Shown one piece after another: positions 15,175 through 23,714 of a stretch of 64,000 nucleotides of DNA. Origin of the DNA: Actinoallomurus liliacearum (GTDB lineage Bacteria; Actinomycetota; Actinomycetes; Streptosporangiales; Streptosporangiaceae); NCBI RefSeq assembly GCF_039542035.1, contig NZ_BAABHJ010000001.1:451802-515801 (forward strand), in the 5' to 3' direction. The position numbers were made by a program, and so were the translations under genes. How positions within the stretch are numbered: the first letter of the stretch is position 1; each line of letters begins with the position of its first letter. The notes under the pieces are model-generated. The model made no database searches, was not told the origin of the DNA, and was given only the letters and a program-made list of their open reading frames with translations.

Positions 15175-15981
15175 ATGGCCGTGGCCGACACCGGGACTCT
15201 GGAGTTCAGCAACCTGGCACCGAGCCGCGGCCTGGCACCCGATGTCGAGGAGTGGATCGTCGACGGCCTGACCGAGGCGTTGCCGGCGCTCCGGATGAGG
15301 TCGCTGTTCGACCTCAGGCGCGACATGTTCAGGGACGCCGACCTGATCACGCTCGCGGTCGAGGGTTCCGGCCGTTCGGTGGTCGGTGCACTGTCGTCAC
15401 GATGGTGCACCACACCGGCCGGCGGCCGGCTCCTGCACATCATGACCCAGTTCGTCGGCGAACGCCGCCAGGGTGACGGCATCGCGTTCGCCGGCACGTG
15501 GGGGCGTCACCTGGAGGGCGTGTACGGGCAGACCGCCGAGTTCCCCGACCTGTGGGTGCTCAAGACGTTCAACCCGATCGTCTACTGCGCGATGCGGTCC
15601 TTCACCCGCGTCCCGGGCGTGACGTTCTATCCCGACGTCGACGCCGAGCGGCAGGACCCGCGCATCGTACGGCGGGCCGAGCGGGTGGCCGCGACCGTCG
15701 CGCCCGGTCACAGCTTCTCCTCCTCGACGGGCGTCATCCGGGGCGCCGGGGAGCCCGCGGACCTCTACCCATGGCTGCCGGAGTCGCGCGAAGAGAAGGT
15801 CAACGACTACTTCGCCGCCACGACGCTGCCCGGCGACCGGATGCTGTGCATGCTCGGCGTTCCGACGCCGGAGGCGGCGGCGACGATCCTCCAGATCTTC
15901 GGACTGACGCCGGCGACGCCGGAGGTCCGCCTGGCGCGGTCTCTGCTCGACGATCCAGCGGATAACGGAAACGGAGCATGA
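15175..15981 (+). CDS. unassigned protein, possibly acyltransferase (GNAT-like)
   Basis: A 268-residue protein that I do not firmly recognise. The N-terminal two thirds have a GNAT-like alternation: SVVGALSSRWC, then LLHIMTQFVGERRQGDGIAF, then DLWVLKTFNPIVYCAMRSF, reminiscent of a beta-strand/CoA-loop/C-terminal fold of N-acyltransferases. The C-terminal part (ERVAATVAPGHSF to the end) has no obvious motif. GGAAGG eight bases before the ATG supports the start. The stop overlaps the alcohol dehydrogenase start (ATGA), so it belongs to the HDO-to-ADH operon. A role in acylating the product or a self-protection step is possible but unproven. Confidence 0.45.
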   Translation: MAVADTGTLEFSNLAPSRGLAPDVEEWIVDGLTEALPALRMRSLFDLRRDMFRDADLITLAVEGSGRSVVGALSSRWCTTPAGGRLLHIMTQFVGERRQGDGIAFAGTWGRHLEGVYGQTAEFPDLWVLKTFNPIVYCAMRSFTRVPGVTFYPDVDAERQDPRIVRRAERVAATVAPGHSFSSSTGVIRGAGEPADLYPWLPESREEKVNDYFAATTLPGDRMLCMLGVPTPEAAATILQIFGLTPATPEVRLARSLLDDPADNGNGA

Positions 15982-17294
15982 TGGACGACCGGACGGCATC
16001 TCGGGACGGCACCTCATACCCGCACGAGACGGTCATCACCTGGCAGGCGCCGCCGATCCGCATAGGCGCCGGCGCGACCGAGGAGATCGGGTACGAGCTG
16101 AGCCGCCTCGGCGTCGGCTCGGTGCTGATCGTGACCGACCCGAATGTCGCCCGCGTCGGACCCGTACGGCGCGTGCGCGAGCTGGTCGAGCGGGAGGGGA
16201 TCGAGGCGACGGTCTTCGAGGACGTCCACGTCGAACCGTCCGACTCCGGCTGTGAGGAGGCCGCCCGCAAGCTGGCCGACCGGCCGGTGGACGGGTACGT
16301 CGCGGTCGGCGGCGGGAGCTCGATCGACACGGCGAAGGTGCTGAACCTCCTGCACAGCCATCCGGACATCCCGCTGCGCGACTACCTGAACAAGCCGATC
16401 GGCGCCGGCCGGGCCATTCCCGGCGCGCTCAAGCCGCTGGTGGCGATTCCGACGACGGCCGGAAGCGGCAGCGAGTGCACCGCGATGGTCGCGCTCGGCG
16501 TCACCGACCTGCGGGTCAAGACCGGGATCAGCGACCTGCGGCTGCGCCCCTCGGCCTCCATCATCGACCCGCTGAACACCCTGACCATGCCGTCGGCGGT
16601 CGCAGCCTCCTCTGGGTACGACGTCCTGACGCACGCCTGCGAGTCGTACACCGCGCGCCCGTACGACCGCCGCCCGCCGTACCCGTCCCCGGCCGGCCGG
16701 CCGATCTACATCGGTGCCAATCCGATCAGCGACGTCTGGGCGGAGAAGGCACTCGCGCTGATCGGAACGTACTTCCGCCGCTCCGTCCTCAACGCGTCGG
16801 ACTTGGCGGCGCGCAGCGCGATGAGCCACGCGGCCGCGTACGCGGGCATGGGCTTCGGCAACGCCGGCACCCACATCCCGCACGCCTGCGCCTACCCGAT
16901 CGCCGGCATGGTCACGGAGTACCGGCCGCGGGACTACATCACGGACCACGCGCTGGTCCCGCACGGCGAGTCGGTGATCGCCACCGCGCCCGCGGCGTTC
17001 GAGTTCACCTATCCGGCGGCGCCGGAGCGTCACCTGCGGGCCGCCGAACTGCTCGGCGCGTCCACGGCCGGGGTCACGATCCGGAACGGCGCCGACCTGC
17101 TCCCGCAGACGATCCTGGACATCATGCGGGACACCGGCGGGCCGAGCGGGGTGAGCGCCTTCGGGTACGGCGCCAAGGACATCCCGCTCCTGGTCGACGG
17201 CGCGGCCAAGCAGCAGCGCCTGCTCGTCGGATGCCCACGCGACGTCGGCGATGACGACCTGACCCGGATCTTCCACGCGTCGATGAAGTACTGA
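15978..17294 (+). CDS. iron-containing alcohol dehydrogenase, hydroxyacid-oxoacid transhydrogenase-like
   Basis: A 438-residue group III alcohol dehydrogenase. The nucleotide-binding loop GGGSSID is at residues 111-117; iron ligands include Asp215 and His219 (SGYDVLTHACE) and His302 (PHACAYP). An insertion of about 25 residues (PYDRRPPYPSPAGRPIYIGANP) is typical of the ADHFE1/HOT branch, which couples oxidation of hydroxy acids to reduction of 2-oxo acids. It overlaps the previous gene by four bases. In the cluster it may reduce or oxidise an aldehyde or hydroxy-acid intermediate such as one derived from aspartate semialdehyde. Confidence 0.85.
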   Translation: MMDDRTASRDGTSYPHETVITWQAPPIRIGAGATEEIGYELSRLGVGSVLIVTDPNVARVGPVRRVRELVEREGIEATVFEDVHVEPSDSGCEEAARKLADRPVDGYVAVGGGSSIDTAKVLNLLHSHPDIPLRDYLNKPIGAGRAIPGALKPLVAIPTTAGSGSECTAMVALGVTDLRVKTGISDLRLRPSASIIDPLNTLTMPSAVAASSGYDVLTHACESYTARPYDRRPPYPSPAGRPIYIGANPISDVWAEKALALIGTYFRRSVLNASDLAARSAMSHAAAYAGMGFGNAGTHIPHACAYPIAGMVTEYRPRDYITDHALVPHGESVIATAPAAFEFTYPAAPERHLRAAELLGASTAGVTIRNGADLLPQTILDIMRDTGGPSGVSAFGYGAKDIPLLVDGAAKQQRLLVGCPRDVGDDDLTRIFHASMKY

Positions 17295-17391
17295 TCTTCG
17301 GTTCATAACGAGATCGCGCCGGAGGTTGACACCCCGGTCGATCTGTCGGACTGATGTGAGTACCGAACGCTCGGCCTTTGGAGACAAGCCC

Positions 17392-18861
17392 ATGCCCGTG
17401 GCATTCCAGGTACGGCAGGCGCTCATCGGCGGTAAACCGGTGGGAACCGACGACACCATCGACGTTCTGGATCCCTCGACCGGAGAAGTGTGCGCGCGCA
17501 CGGTCCGGGGTGGTCCGCAGGAGATCGACCTCGCCGTGGCCTCGGCCCGGGACGCCTTCGAGACCGTGTGGCGGCACGCCTCCCCCGCCGACCGCGCTAC
17601 GGCCTGCCGGCGGATCGCCGCCGCGATCCGCGAGCACCGCGCCGAACTCGCCGAGTTGGAGACGCTGGACACCGGCAAGCCGATCTCCCAGGCATACGTC
17701 GACGCCGATGCCGCGGCGCGCTACTTCGACTTCTACGCGGGGTGCGTCGAGGCGCTGTTCGGCGACACGCTGTTCTCCCAGCCCGACGTGGTCGCCTACA
17801 CGCTGCTGGAGCCGTACGGCGTCTGCGGGCACATCATCCCGTGGAACTACCCGATGCAGGTCGTCGCCCGGACCATCGCCCCGGCGCTGGCCGCCGGGAA
17901 CACCTGCGTGCTCAAGCCGGCGGAGGACGCCCCGCTGACGCCGATGCGCATCGCCGAGCTGGCCCTGGAGGCCGGGCTTCCGCCGGGCGTGTTCAACGTC
18001 GTGCCGGGCTACGGCGAGGAGGCCGGGGCGGCGCTGATCGAGCACCCGGGCGTCGACCACCTGGCGTTCACCGGGTCGCGGGAGGTGGGGACGCTGGTGA
18101 TGAACGCCGCCGCCGCCAACATCGTCCCGGTGACCCTGGAGCTGGGCGGGAAGTCACCGCACCTGGTCTTCCCCGACTTCGACCAGGTTTCGGCGATCCC
18201 GCTGATCGTCTCGTCCATCACCGAGCACGCGGGCCAGAACTGCTCGGCCGGATCCCGGCTGCTGGTCCACGAGGCGGTGTACGACGCGACGATCACCGCG
18301 CTCACGGCGGCGTTCGGGCGCATGTCGATCGGTCCCGGGCGTACCGACCCGGACCTCGGCCCGCTCATCTCCGCCAAACAGCGCGAACGCGTGCTCGGCT
18401 ACATCGAGCAGGGCAAGAAGGACGGCCGTCTCGTCACCGGCGGAGGGCCGCCGGACGATCCGGAGCTGGCCGGCGGCTTCTTCGTGCGGCCCACCATCTT
18501 CGACGAGATCTCCCCCGACTCGCGCACCGTGCGGGAGGAGATCTTCGGGCCGGTGCTGTGCGTCCTGCCCTTCCGGGACGCCGCGGAGGCCGTCGAACTG
18601 GCCAACCGCACGTCGTACGGGCTGAGCGCCGGCGTGTGGACCCGCGACGTCGGCCTGGCCCATCACCTGGCGCGGGAACTGCGCGTGGGTCAGGTCTTCG
18701 TCAACAATTACAGTGCGGCGGGCGGGGTCGAACTCCCCTTCGGCGGTTACAAACGGTCCGGGTTCGGCCGGGAGAAGGGTTTCGAGGCGCTCCGGGAATA
18801 CTCCCAGTGCAAGGCCGTCGCGATCCGCGTCGGTCCGCCGTCACCGCACTCCGTGCGGTAG
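17392..18861 (+). CDS. aldehyde dehydrogenase (betaine-aldehyde-type)
   Basis: A 489-residue NAD(P)-dependent aldehyde dehydrogenase. Asn152 is in PWNYP, the general base Glu250 in LELGG, and the catalytic Cys284 in GQNCSAGSRLL; the C-terminal PFGGYKRSGFGRE oligomerisation segment is complete. The ATG at 17392 has GGAGA upstream. It is the last gene of the rightward run before the CGNR regulator and ends in a nine-bp hairpin that contains its stop codon. The substrate is unknown; an aminoaldehyde or semialdehyde would fit the pathway and the subfamily. Confidence 0.88.
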   Translation: MPVAFQVRQALIGGKPVGTDDTIDVLDPSTGEVCARTVRGGPQEIDLAVASARDAFETVWRHASPADRATACRRIAAAIREHRAELAELETLDTGKPISQAYVDADAAARYFDFYAGCVEALFGDTLFSQPDVVAYTLLEPYGVCGHIIPWNYPMQVVARTIAPALAAGNTCVLKPAEDAPLTPMRIAELALEAGLPPGVFNVVPGYGEEAGAALIEHPGVDHLAFTGSREVGTLVMNAAAANIVPVTLELGGKSPHLVFPDFDQVSAIPLIVSSITEHAGQNCSAGSRLLVHEAVYDATITALTAAFGRMSIGPGRTDPDLGPLISAKQRERVLGYIEQGKKDGRLVTGGGPPDDPELAGGFFVRPTIFDEISPDSRTVREEIFGPVLCVLPFRDAAEAVELANRTSYGLSAGVWTRDVGLAHHLARELRVGQVFVNNYSAAGGVELPFGGYKRSGFGREKGFEALREYSQCKAVAIRVGPPSPHSVR

Positions 18862-18872
18862 GGACCGCACGG
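18851..18872 (+). terminator. hairpin at the aldehyde dehydrogenase stop codon
   Basis: Nine-bp stem (CCGTGCGGT, loop AGGG, ACCGCACGG) with the TAG stop within it. It is followed by a second inverted repeat (CCGTAAGGCC at 18896 with GGCCTTACGG at 18929) that reaches into the 3' end of the convergent CGNR gene. Together they probably form a two-sided terminator. Confidence 0.65.
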
Positions 18873-18916
18873 TAATCGCGGGAATCAGGGAAATGCCGTA
18901 AGGCCTGGAGGCGGCG

Positions 18917-19477
18917 CTAGCCCGCGTGGGCCTTACGGTATTGCCGCACCTTGTGGCGGTTGCCGCACGCCTTCATGTCGCACCACTGGCGCTGACCGGG
19001 CCGGGACGTGTCGACGAACAGCAGCGAGCAGTCGGAGAAGGCGCACTCGCGGACCCGTTCGAGCCAGGGGCCGGTCAGCAGATCGATGGCGTCGCGCGCC
19101 ACGGTGGCCAGGCCGGCCTCCACGGTGCGGGCCGAGCGCAGCGTGACCGATCGGGCGTCCGCCGACAGCTCGGGCGCGAAGTCGGGACGCCCCGCCCACG
19201 CGTTGACCAGCTCGACGTCGGCGCGCGCCGGCCCGCCGCGGGTACCGGGGTGGACGAGCCGGTAGAGGGCCTCGCGCAGCTCACGGGCGTCGTCGAGGCC
19301 GCTCTCCTGCGCGGGCACGTCGGCCGACAGGGACAGCGCCAGCCGGAACCAGCGCCCGAGGTCGGCGGGGGCCGCGAGGCGCTCAACGGGCTCCCGATAG
19401 CGCCCGCCCAGCGTGGCGGCGAAATCGAGGCAGAGCCGACCGCCCCTGAATCTGAACTCGAACTTGTTCTGCGGCAA
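18917..19477 (-). CDS. CGNR zinc-finger (ABATE-domain) regulator
   Basis: A 186-residue protein with an N-terminal ABATE-like domain and a C-terminal CGNR zinc finger: CAFSDC, then WCDMKACGNRHKVRQYRK, giving a four-cysteine zinc site and a basic DNA-binding tail. Such proteins are putative stress or pathway regulators in actinomycetes. The start must be the TTG at 19477, because an in-frame TGA lies two codons upstream; GGAG ten bases upstream fits. It is the only minus-strand gene inside the cluster and stands divergent from the methyltransferase gene, which it may control. Confidence 0.8.
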   Translation of the reverse strand: MPQNKFEFRFRGGRLCLDFAATLGGRYREPVERLAAPADLGRWFRLALSLSADVPAQESGLDDARELREALYRLVHPGTRGGPARADVELVNAWAGRPDFAPELSADARSVTLRSARTVEAGLATVARDAIDLLTGPWLERVRECAFSDCSLLFVDTSRPGQRQWCDMKACGNRHKVRQYRKAHAG

Positions 19478-19861
19478 TTGTCATCAGCTCCGAAGCACAG
19501 TCTAGGCAACGCCCGGCCCCCGGAGGCGTTCATCGCTAAGTCTAATGGCTTCATCAGGCGCTCGAAACAGCGCGACCCGCCCACGGAAAGATCGTTAGAG
19601 GTAATATGCCCCCAAGCCCGGCCTCCCGCCGCCGGCGGCGCCGCTCATCGGCCTTCCCGCAGGTGACGGCCGCGAAAATGCCCATGGTGCACCAATTCGG
19701 CAAGACGTAAGTTCACCCGAAACCGCCGCCATACCCCAGAGACGGCGACCGAACAAGACGTCTAACAGTGATCAACTCTTTTGAAAATTACATCTGGTCA
19801 ACTCGGTCTTCCTTCAATAACATCAGGCGAGCGTCCGAATTAATCGGTGACCGGAGGACTA
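19478..19861. promoter_or_regulatory. 384-base divergent region between CGNR and methyltransferase genes
   Basis: No gene is visible. The right half is clearly AT-rich (about 19765-19850, including TTGAAAATTA), as expected for a promoter region, but I cannot assign a convincing -35/-10 pair. GGAGG four bases before the methyltransferase ATG is the only firm signal. Confidence 0.4.
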
Positions 19862-20890
19862 ATGTCCGCTGAAATGAACGGCGCCTTCGTGCCCGGCAAC
19901 GACCTTCGAGCTCAGATCGAACAGCTGCGCCGCCATTCGCCGGGCGTCTACCGGCGCATCGACCTGGACCGCGTCGAGTCATGGGAATGCGAACGCGCGC
20001 GGAACGGCGCACACCGGGACGACTTCGACGCCGACACGGCGGGCGGCAGGGGTTCGAGCTATGTCCGCGCCCAGGTGCTCAATGTGGACGCGCGTGCGTA
20101 CGGGATCGGCCGGTTGATGGAGCTGATGCGGCCGGCCCCCGGCGAGCAGGACACCGCGGACCGACGCACGATCGTCGACCTCTTGGGCGGCAACGGCCTG
20201 GTGCGGCAGGTCTGTGCCCGGCTCGGCATCCCCGACGTCGAGGTCGTGACCTGTGACGCGTCCCCGCACATGGTGCAGACCGCGTGGGCCGCGGGAATCC
20301 CGGCGCTGCTGCAACGCGCCGAGCGGCAGCTCTTCCAGACGGAGTCCGTCGACGGGGTGCTGCTCGCCTACGGCAGCCACCACATCCCCGCCGAGGACCG
20401 TGGCGTCGTCGCCGAGGACGCCTACCGCGTGCTCCGGCGGGGCGGAACGTTCCTGCTGCACGACTTCGAGGCGGGGTCGCCGATGGACACCTGGTTCACG
20501 ACGGTCGTCGACCCCTATTCGCAGACGGGGCACGAGTTCGCCCACTTCACCGCCGACGAGATCCAGGAATACCTGATCAAGGCGGGATTCGACACGTACG
20601 AAGTCGTGGAGATCGACGATCCGTACACCGCGGTCGGGGAGACGCCCGAGACGGCAGAGCTCAACCTCGGCGAATACCTCGTGAACATGTACGGCCTGTG
20701 CCGGATTCAGGAAAGCCTGGGCGAGCAGGAGGCGTTCCGCTGGGCCTTGGACCGGGCGAAGCAGATATTCCAGTACGACAACGGCGACGGCGAGCCGCTG
20801 CGCGGCACCCTGGAATACGACAGCGATCTGCGGTCCTGGCGGATGACGATTCCGCGCAAGGCGCTCGTCGGGGTCGGCCGCAGACTCTGA
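19862..20890 (+). CDS. class I SAM-dependent methyltransferase (cluster)
   Basis: A 342-residue protein with a SAM-binding core: IVDLLGGNGLVRQV (motif I, about residues 103-116), VEVVTCDASPHMVQTA (about 128), VDGVLLAYGSHHIP, and the post-motif HFTADEIQEYLIKAGF. An N-terminal extension of about 100 residues and a C-terminal helical part flank the core. It could methylate the product, or use SAM in another way as some natural-product enzymes do. The ATG has GGAGG just upstream; the in-frame GTG at 19847 is less likely. It is followed by a GC-rich hairpin. Confidence 0.75.
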   Translation: MSAEMNGAFVPGNDLRAQIEQLRRHSPGVYRRIDLDRVESWECERARNGAHRDDFDADTAGGRGSSYVRAQVLNVDARAYGIGRLMELMRPAPGEQDTADRRTIVDLLGGNGLVRQVCARLGIPDVEVVTCDASPHMVQTAWAAGIPALLQRAERQLFQTESVDGVLLAYGSHHIPAEDRGVVAEDAYRVLRRGGTFLLHDFEAGSPMDTWFTTVVDPYSQTGHEFAHFTADEIQEYLIKAGFDTYEVVEIDDPYTAVGETPETAELNLGEYLVNMYGLCRIQESLGEQEAFRWALDRAKQIFQYDNGDGEPLRGTLEYDSDLRSWRMTIPRKALVGVGRRL

Positions 20891-20904
20891 TCCGCGTCGC
20901 ACGG

Positions 20905-20976
20905 CGCGGGTCCCGCCCGGCCGCGTCGCTTCCTGCGGCGCCTGCGGCGAGGCCGTAACCGGCCGCGGGACCCGCG
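20905..20976 (+). terminator. GC-rich hairpin after methyltransferase gene
   Basis: Twelve-base arms CGCGGGTCCCGC (20905-20916) and GCGGGACCCGCG (20965-20976) enclose 48 bases that can themselves pair. It probably ends the methyltransferase transcript before the next promoter region. Confidence 0.6.
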
Positions 20977-21096
20977 CGGATCGGCGCCGAAACGCCGCCG
21001 TCGGCCCGGTGACCGGGCACGACACGCGGTACGCCGGCCTCCATCGCGGACTTTCGGCATTCATCCGGCATGCGCGCTGTTCCATCCCTAGGATGC

Positions 21097-21120
21097 CATG
21101 TAACCTCCCATAGTGGTTAC
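21097..21120. promoter_or_regulatory. 24-bp motif CATGTAAC-N10-GGTTAC, copy 2
   Basis: It matches the copy at 9296-9319 with identical spacing. Here the inverted repeat is longer: TGTAACC, nine bases, GGTTACA, a perfect seven-bp arm. It lies 68 bases before the ATG of the first ATP-grasp gene and overlaps an alternative GTG (21113), which argues that the GTG is not the start. Confidence 0.55.
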
Positions 21121-21187
21121 AACGGCGAGGTCACCGACACGGGCCCTGCTCCTCGCCGGACACCCAGGCCGGACGACAAGGATCCCG

Positions 21188-22444
21188 ATGGACCGTTACG
21201 CGATTATCGTTGACGCTTATCACATCCCATTCGGAAGCTCCCGGGGATTTGCTAGTGCTTTTCGGGATCGAGGTGTCACGCCGATCGCCGTCATGAGCAC
21301 TCCGGAACCGATGGAGACGTTTCTTCCCCGATGGTTTCCCGATGACTTCGCCGCGATCCACTACTTCGACGGCGATTTCGAGAAACTCGTCGCGACGGTG
21401 AAGGGATACGACCCGATCTGCATCGTCCCCGGCCTCGAGCCGGGCGTCGAACTCGCCGGCGAGCTCGTCGACGCCGTGCTCCCCGGCACCGGGAACGTGC
21501 CGGGGTCGTCCCCCGTCCACCGCGACAAGGCCCTGATGGCCAAGTCCCTTGAGAGGGACGGGGTCCCGCACCTGCGGACGATCTGCTCCTCCGATCCGGA
21601 GGAGGTGGCCGACTGGCTCAAGAGCACCGGGCTCGAAGGCCGCCCGCTGGTCATCAAGCCCCCCAAGAGCAGCGGCGCCGAGGACGTCCGCCTGATCGAG
21701 GCGGGAGACGACTGGCGGCGGTACTTCGACCGGCTGCTCGGCACGCTCAACCACTACGGCCAGGTCAACGACAAGGTGATCATTCAGGAGTTCGCGGATG
21801 GCACCGAGTACATCGTCGACCTGTACTCCGTGAACGGGCAGCACGGCCTGGTCGACGTCTGCGTCTACCAGAAGCGCACGCGGGACGGCGAGATCGGCAT
21901 CTACGACGTCGCCGACTTCCTCGCCCCGGACGACCCGGTCGTGCGGCCGCTGTGGGAGTACACCGCGCAGGCCGCCCACGCCTGCGGCATCCGCAACGGC
22001 TCCACGCACGCGGAGGTCATGCTCACGCCCGACGGCCCACGCCTGATCGAGCTCGCGGCCCGCTACTCGGGCAGCTGCATGATGATCTCCGGCTCGCTCG
22101 CCACCGGCGACAACCAGATCGACCGTACGGTGCGGCACTACGCCGACGGCGAGTACGTCCCGTGGTACGAGCTGCAGCAGGAGGTACGGACGGTCTGGCT
22201 CGCCGCCGAAAGCAACGGCGAGCTGCGCAACATCGACATCTTCGAGGAAGTACGGAAGATGCCGACGTTCTACGCGATGTCCCTGCCGGAGAACGGCAAG
22301 GTCGTCCCGCAGACGACGGGGATGAGCACGAGCCTGGGCTGGATCGTCCAAGGAGCGTCCGACTGGGACGCCATCGAGAAGGACTACCACCGCATCCGCG
22401 AACTGGAGCGCAGCCTCATCATCGAACCGGTGACGGAGCGCTGA
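21188..22444 (+). CDS. ATP-grasp amino acid/peptide ligase 1
   Basis: A 418-residue ATP-grasp enzyme of the carbon-nitrogen ligase type seen in dipeptide and natural-product pathways (BacD/dapdiamide-like). It has an N-terminal Rossmann-like part (YAIIVDAYHIPFGSS), a lysine in the ATP lid (PLVIKPPKSSGAEDVRLIE, about residues 154-172), IIQEFADGTEYIVD, and the metal-site stretch HAEVMLTPDGPRLIELAAR (about 275-293). It should activate a carboxylate as acyl-phosphate and join it to an amine. AAGGA five bases before the ATG marks the start. It heads the ligase-ligase-MFS-ligase/peptidase operon. Confidence 0.85.
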   Translation: MDRYAIIVDAYHIPFGSSRGFASAFRDRGVTPIAVMSTPEPMETFLPRWFPDDFAAIHYFDGDFEKLVATVKGYDPICIVPGLEPGVELAGELVDAVLPGTGNVPGSSPVHRDKALMAKSLERDGVPHLRTICSSDPEEVADWLKSTGLEGRPLVIKPPKSSGAEDVRLIEAGDDWRRYFDRLLGTLNHYGQVNDKVIIQEFADGTEYIVDLYSVNGQHGLVDVCVYQKRTRDGEIGIYDVADFLAPDDPVVRPLWEYTAQAAHACGIRNGSTHAEVMLTPDGPRLIELAARYSGSCMMISGSLATGDNQIDRTVRHYADGEYVPWYELQQEVRTVWLAAESNGELRNIDIFEEVRKMPTFYAMSLPENGKVVPQTTGMSTSLGWIVQGASDWDAIEKDYHRIRELERSLIIEPVTER

Positions 22445-22454
22445 GAGGGGCCTC

Positions 22455-23714
22455 GTGGCGACACTGGTAATCGGCTGCGGAGTCAAACTGATCAGCAGCC
22501 TGCAGGAGCAGATGCCGGGCGAGACCATGGTGGTCATCGAGCATCCGCAGGTGATCGAGCAGCGCGGCCTGCGAGAGAAGGCGAAGAGCCTGCCGACCGT
22601 CGAGGCGCTCGTGCCCTGCGACTACATCGGCCCGTTCGAGCCCCGCGCCCTGATCGACTCCCTGCCGGCCGGCACCGTGATCGAGCGGGTGCTGCCGGCC
22701 ATCGACGAGATGACGACCGAGGCTTCGGCCCGCATCGCCGCCGAACTCGGCCTGCCCGGCGCGGGCGTACACGCGGCCGAGATCTTCCGGGACAAGCTGC
22801 GGCTGCGCGAGGTCGCCCACGCCGCCGGGATTCCCAACCCCCGGTGGCGCGAGGTGCACGACCTGGCCGGCCTGGAGAGGGCGGCGGGCGAGCTGGCCGG
22901 CGACGGGCCGGGCGGCGGCGGGCTCGTCCTCAAGCCGACCGGGCGGTCCGGCAGCCAGGGCGTCGTGCTCCTCGACCCGGGGGACGACCTGGCCGAGGCC
23001 TGGCGGCACACGACGACGGCCGAGGGCCGCGTACGGTTCGACCCGCCGCCGTTCACGCGCTACCTCGTCGAGGAACGCCTGCACGGCTCGGAGGTCAGCG
23101 TCGAGTGCCTCGTGGCCGGCGGGAAGGTCGTCTTCGGCAGCGTCACCGACAAGCGCGTGCTGCCCGGCCGCCATCCGGTCGAGATCGGACACGTGGTGCC
23201 CGCCCCGGTCGGCGCGGCCGTGCGGAAGGACCTGCTCGACGGGATACAGACCCTGGTCGACGCGTCGGGGTACGAGTTCGGCATCCTGCACTGCGAGTGG
23301 ATGGTCACCGCGGCCGGCCCGGTACTGATCGAGTGCGCCGGGCGGCTGGCGGGCGACCGCATCACCGACTTGGTCCGGATCGCGTACGATTTCCCGCTCC
23401 TCGGCGCGTACGCCTCGCTGATGGGCCGTGACGGACCGGTCGGCGCGATCCCGGCCACGCCCGTACGCGCGGCGGCGGTGAAGTTCCTCACGGCCACGTC
23501 CGGTGTCCTGGACGGCGTCACCGGCCTCGACGAGGCGACCGCCGCGCCCGGCGTGCGGGCCGCCACGGTCACGGCCGCCCCGGGGGACCGCGTCGCCGCG
23601 CCCCGCGCCTCCCGCGACCGGATCGGCCACGTCATGGCCGTGGGCGACGACGCCGGCCAGGCGTGGGAGCGCGTCGAGAGCGCGGCCCGCCTGATCCGGG
23701 TCACGGTCCGGTGA
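22455..23714 (+). CDS. ATP-grasp amino acid/peptide ligase 2
   Basis: A 419-residue ATP-grasp ligase, divergent from its neighbour. The nucleotide-lid lysine is in GLVLKPTGRSGSQGV (about residues 157-171); YLVEERLHGSEVSVEC and PVLIECAGRLAGDRI (about 290-304) form the metal and phosphate site, with Ala in place of the common Asn. A C-terminal extension (AAVKFLTATSGVLDGVTGLDEA) is like that of other amino-acid ligases. The GTG start follows the ligase 1 stop by ten bases. The stop overlaps the MFS gene start (GTGA). Its substrate is presumably a second amino acid or a cluster intermediate. Confidence 0.83.
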   Translation: MATLVIGCGVKLISSLQEQMPGETMVVIEHPQVIEQRGLREKAKSLPTVEALVPCDYIGPFEPRALIDSLPAGTVIERVLPAIDEMTTEASARIAAELGLPGAGVHAAEIFRDKLRLREVAHAAGIPNPRWREVHDLAGLERAAGELAGDGPGGGGLVLKPTGRSGSQGVVLLDPGDDLAEAWRHTTTAEGRVRFDPPPFTRYLVEERLHGSEVSVECLVAGGKVVFGSVTDKRVLPGRHPVEIGHVVPAPVGAAVRKDLLDGIQTLVDASGYEFGILHCEWMVTAAGPVLIECAGRLAGDRITDLVRIAYDFPLLGAYASLMGRDGPVGAIPATPVRAAAVKFLTATSGVLDGVTGLDEATAAPGVRAATVTAAPGDRVAAPRASRDRIGHVMAVGDDAGQAWERVESAARLIRVTVR

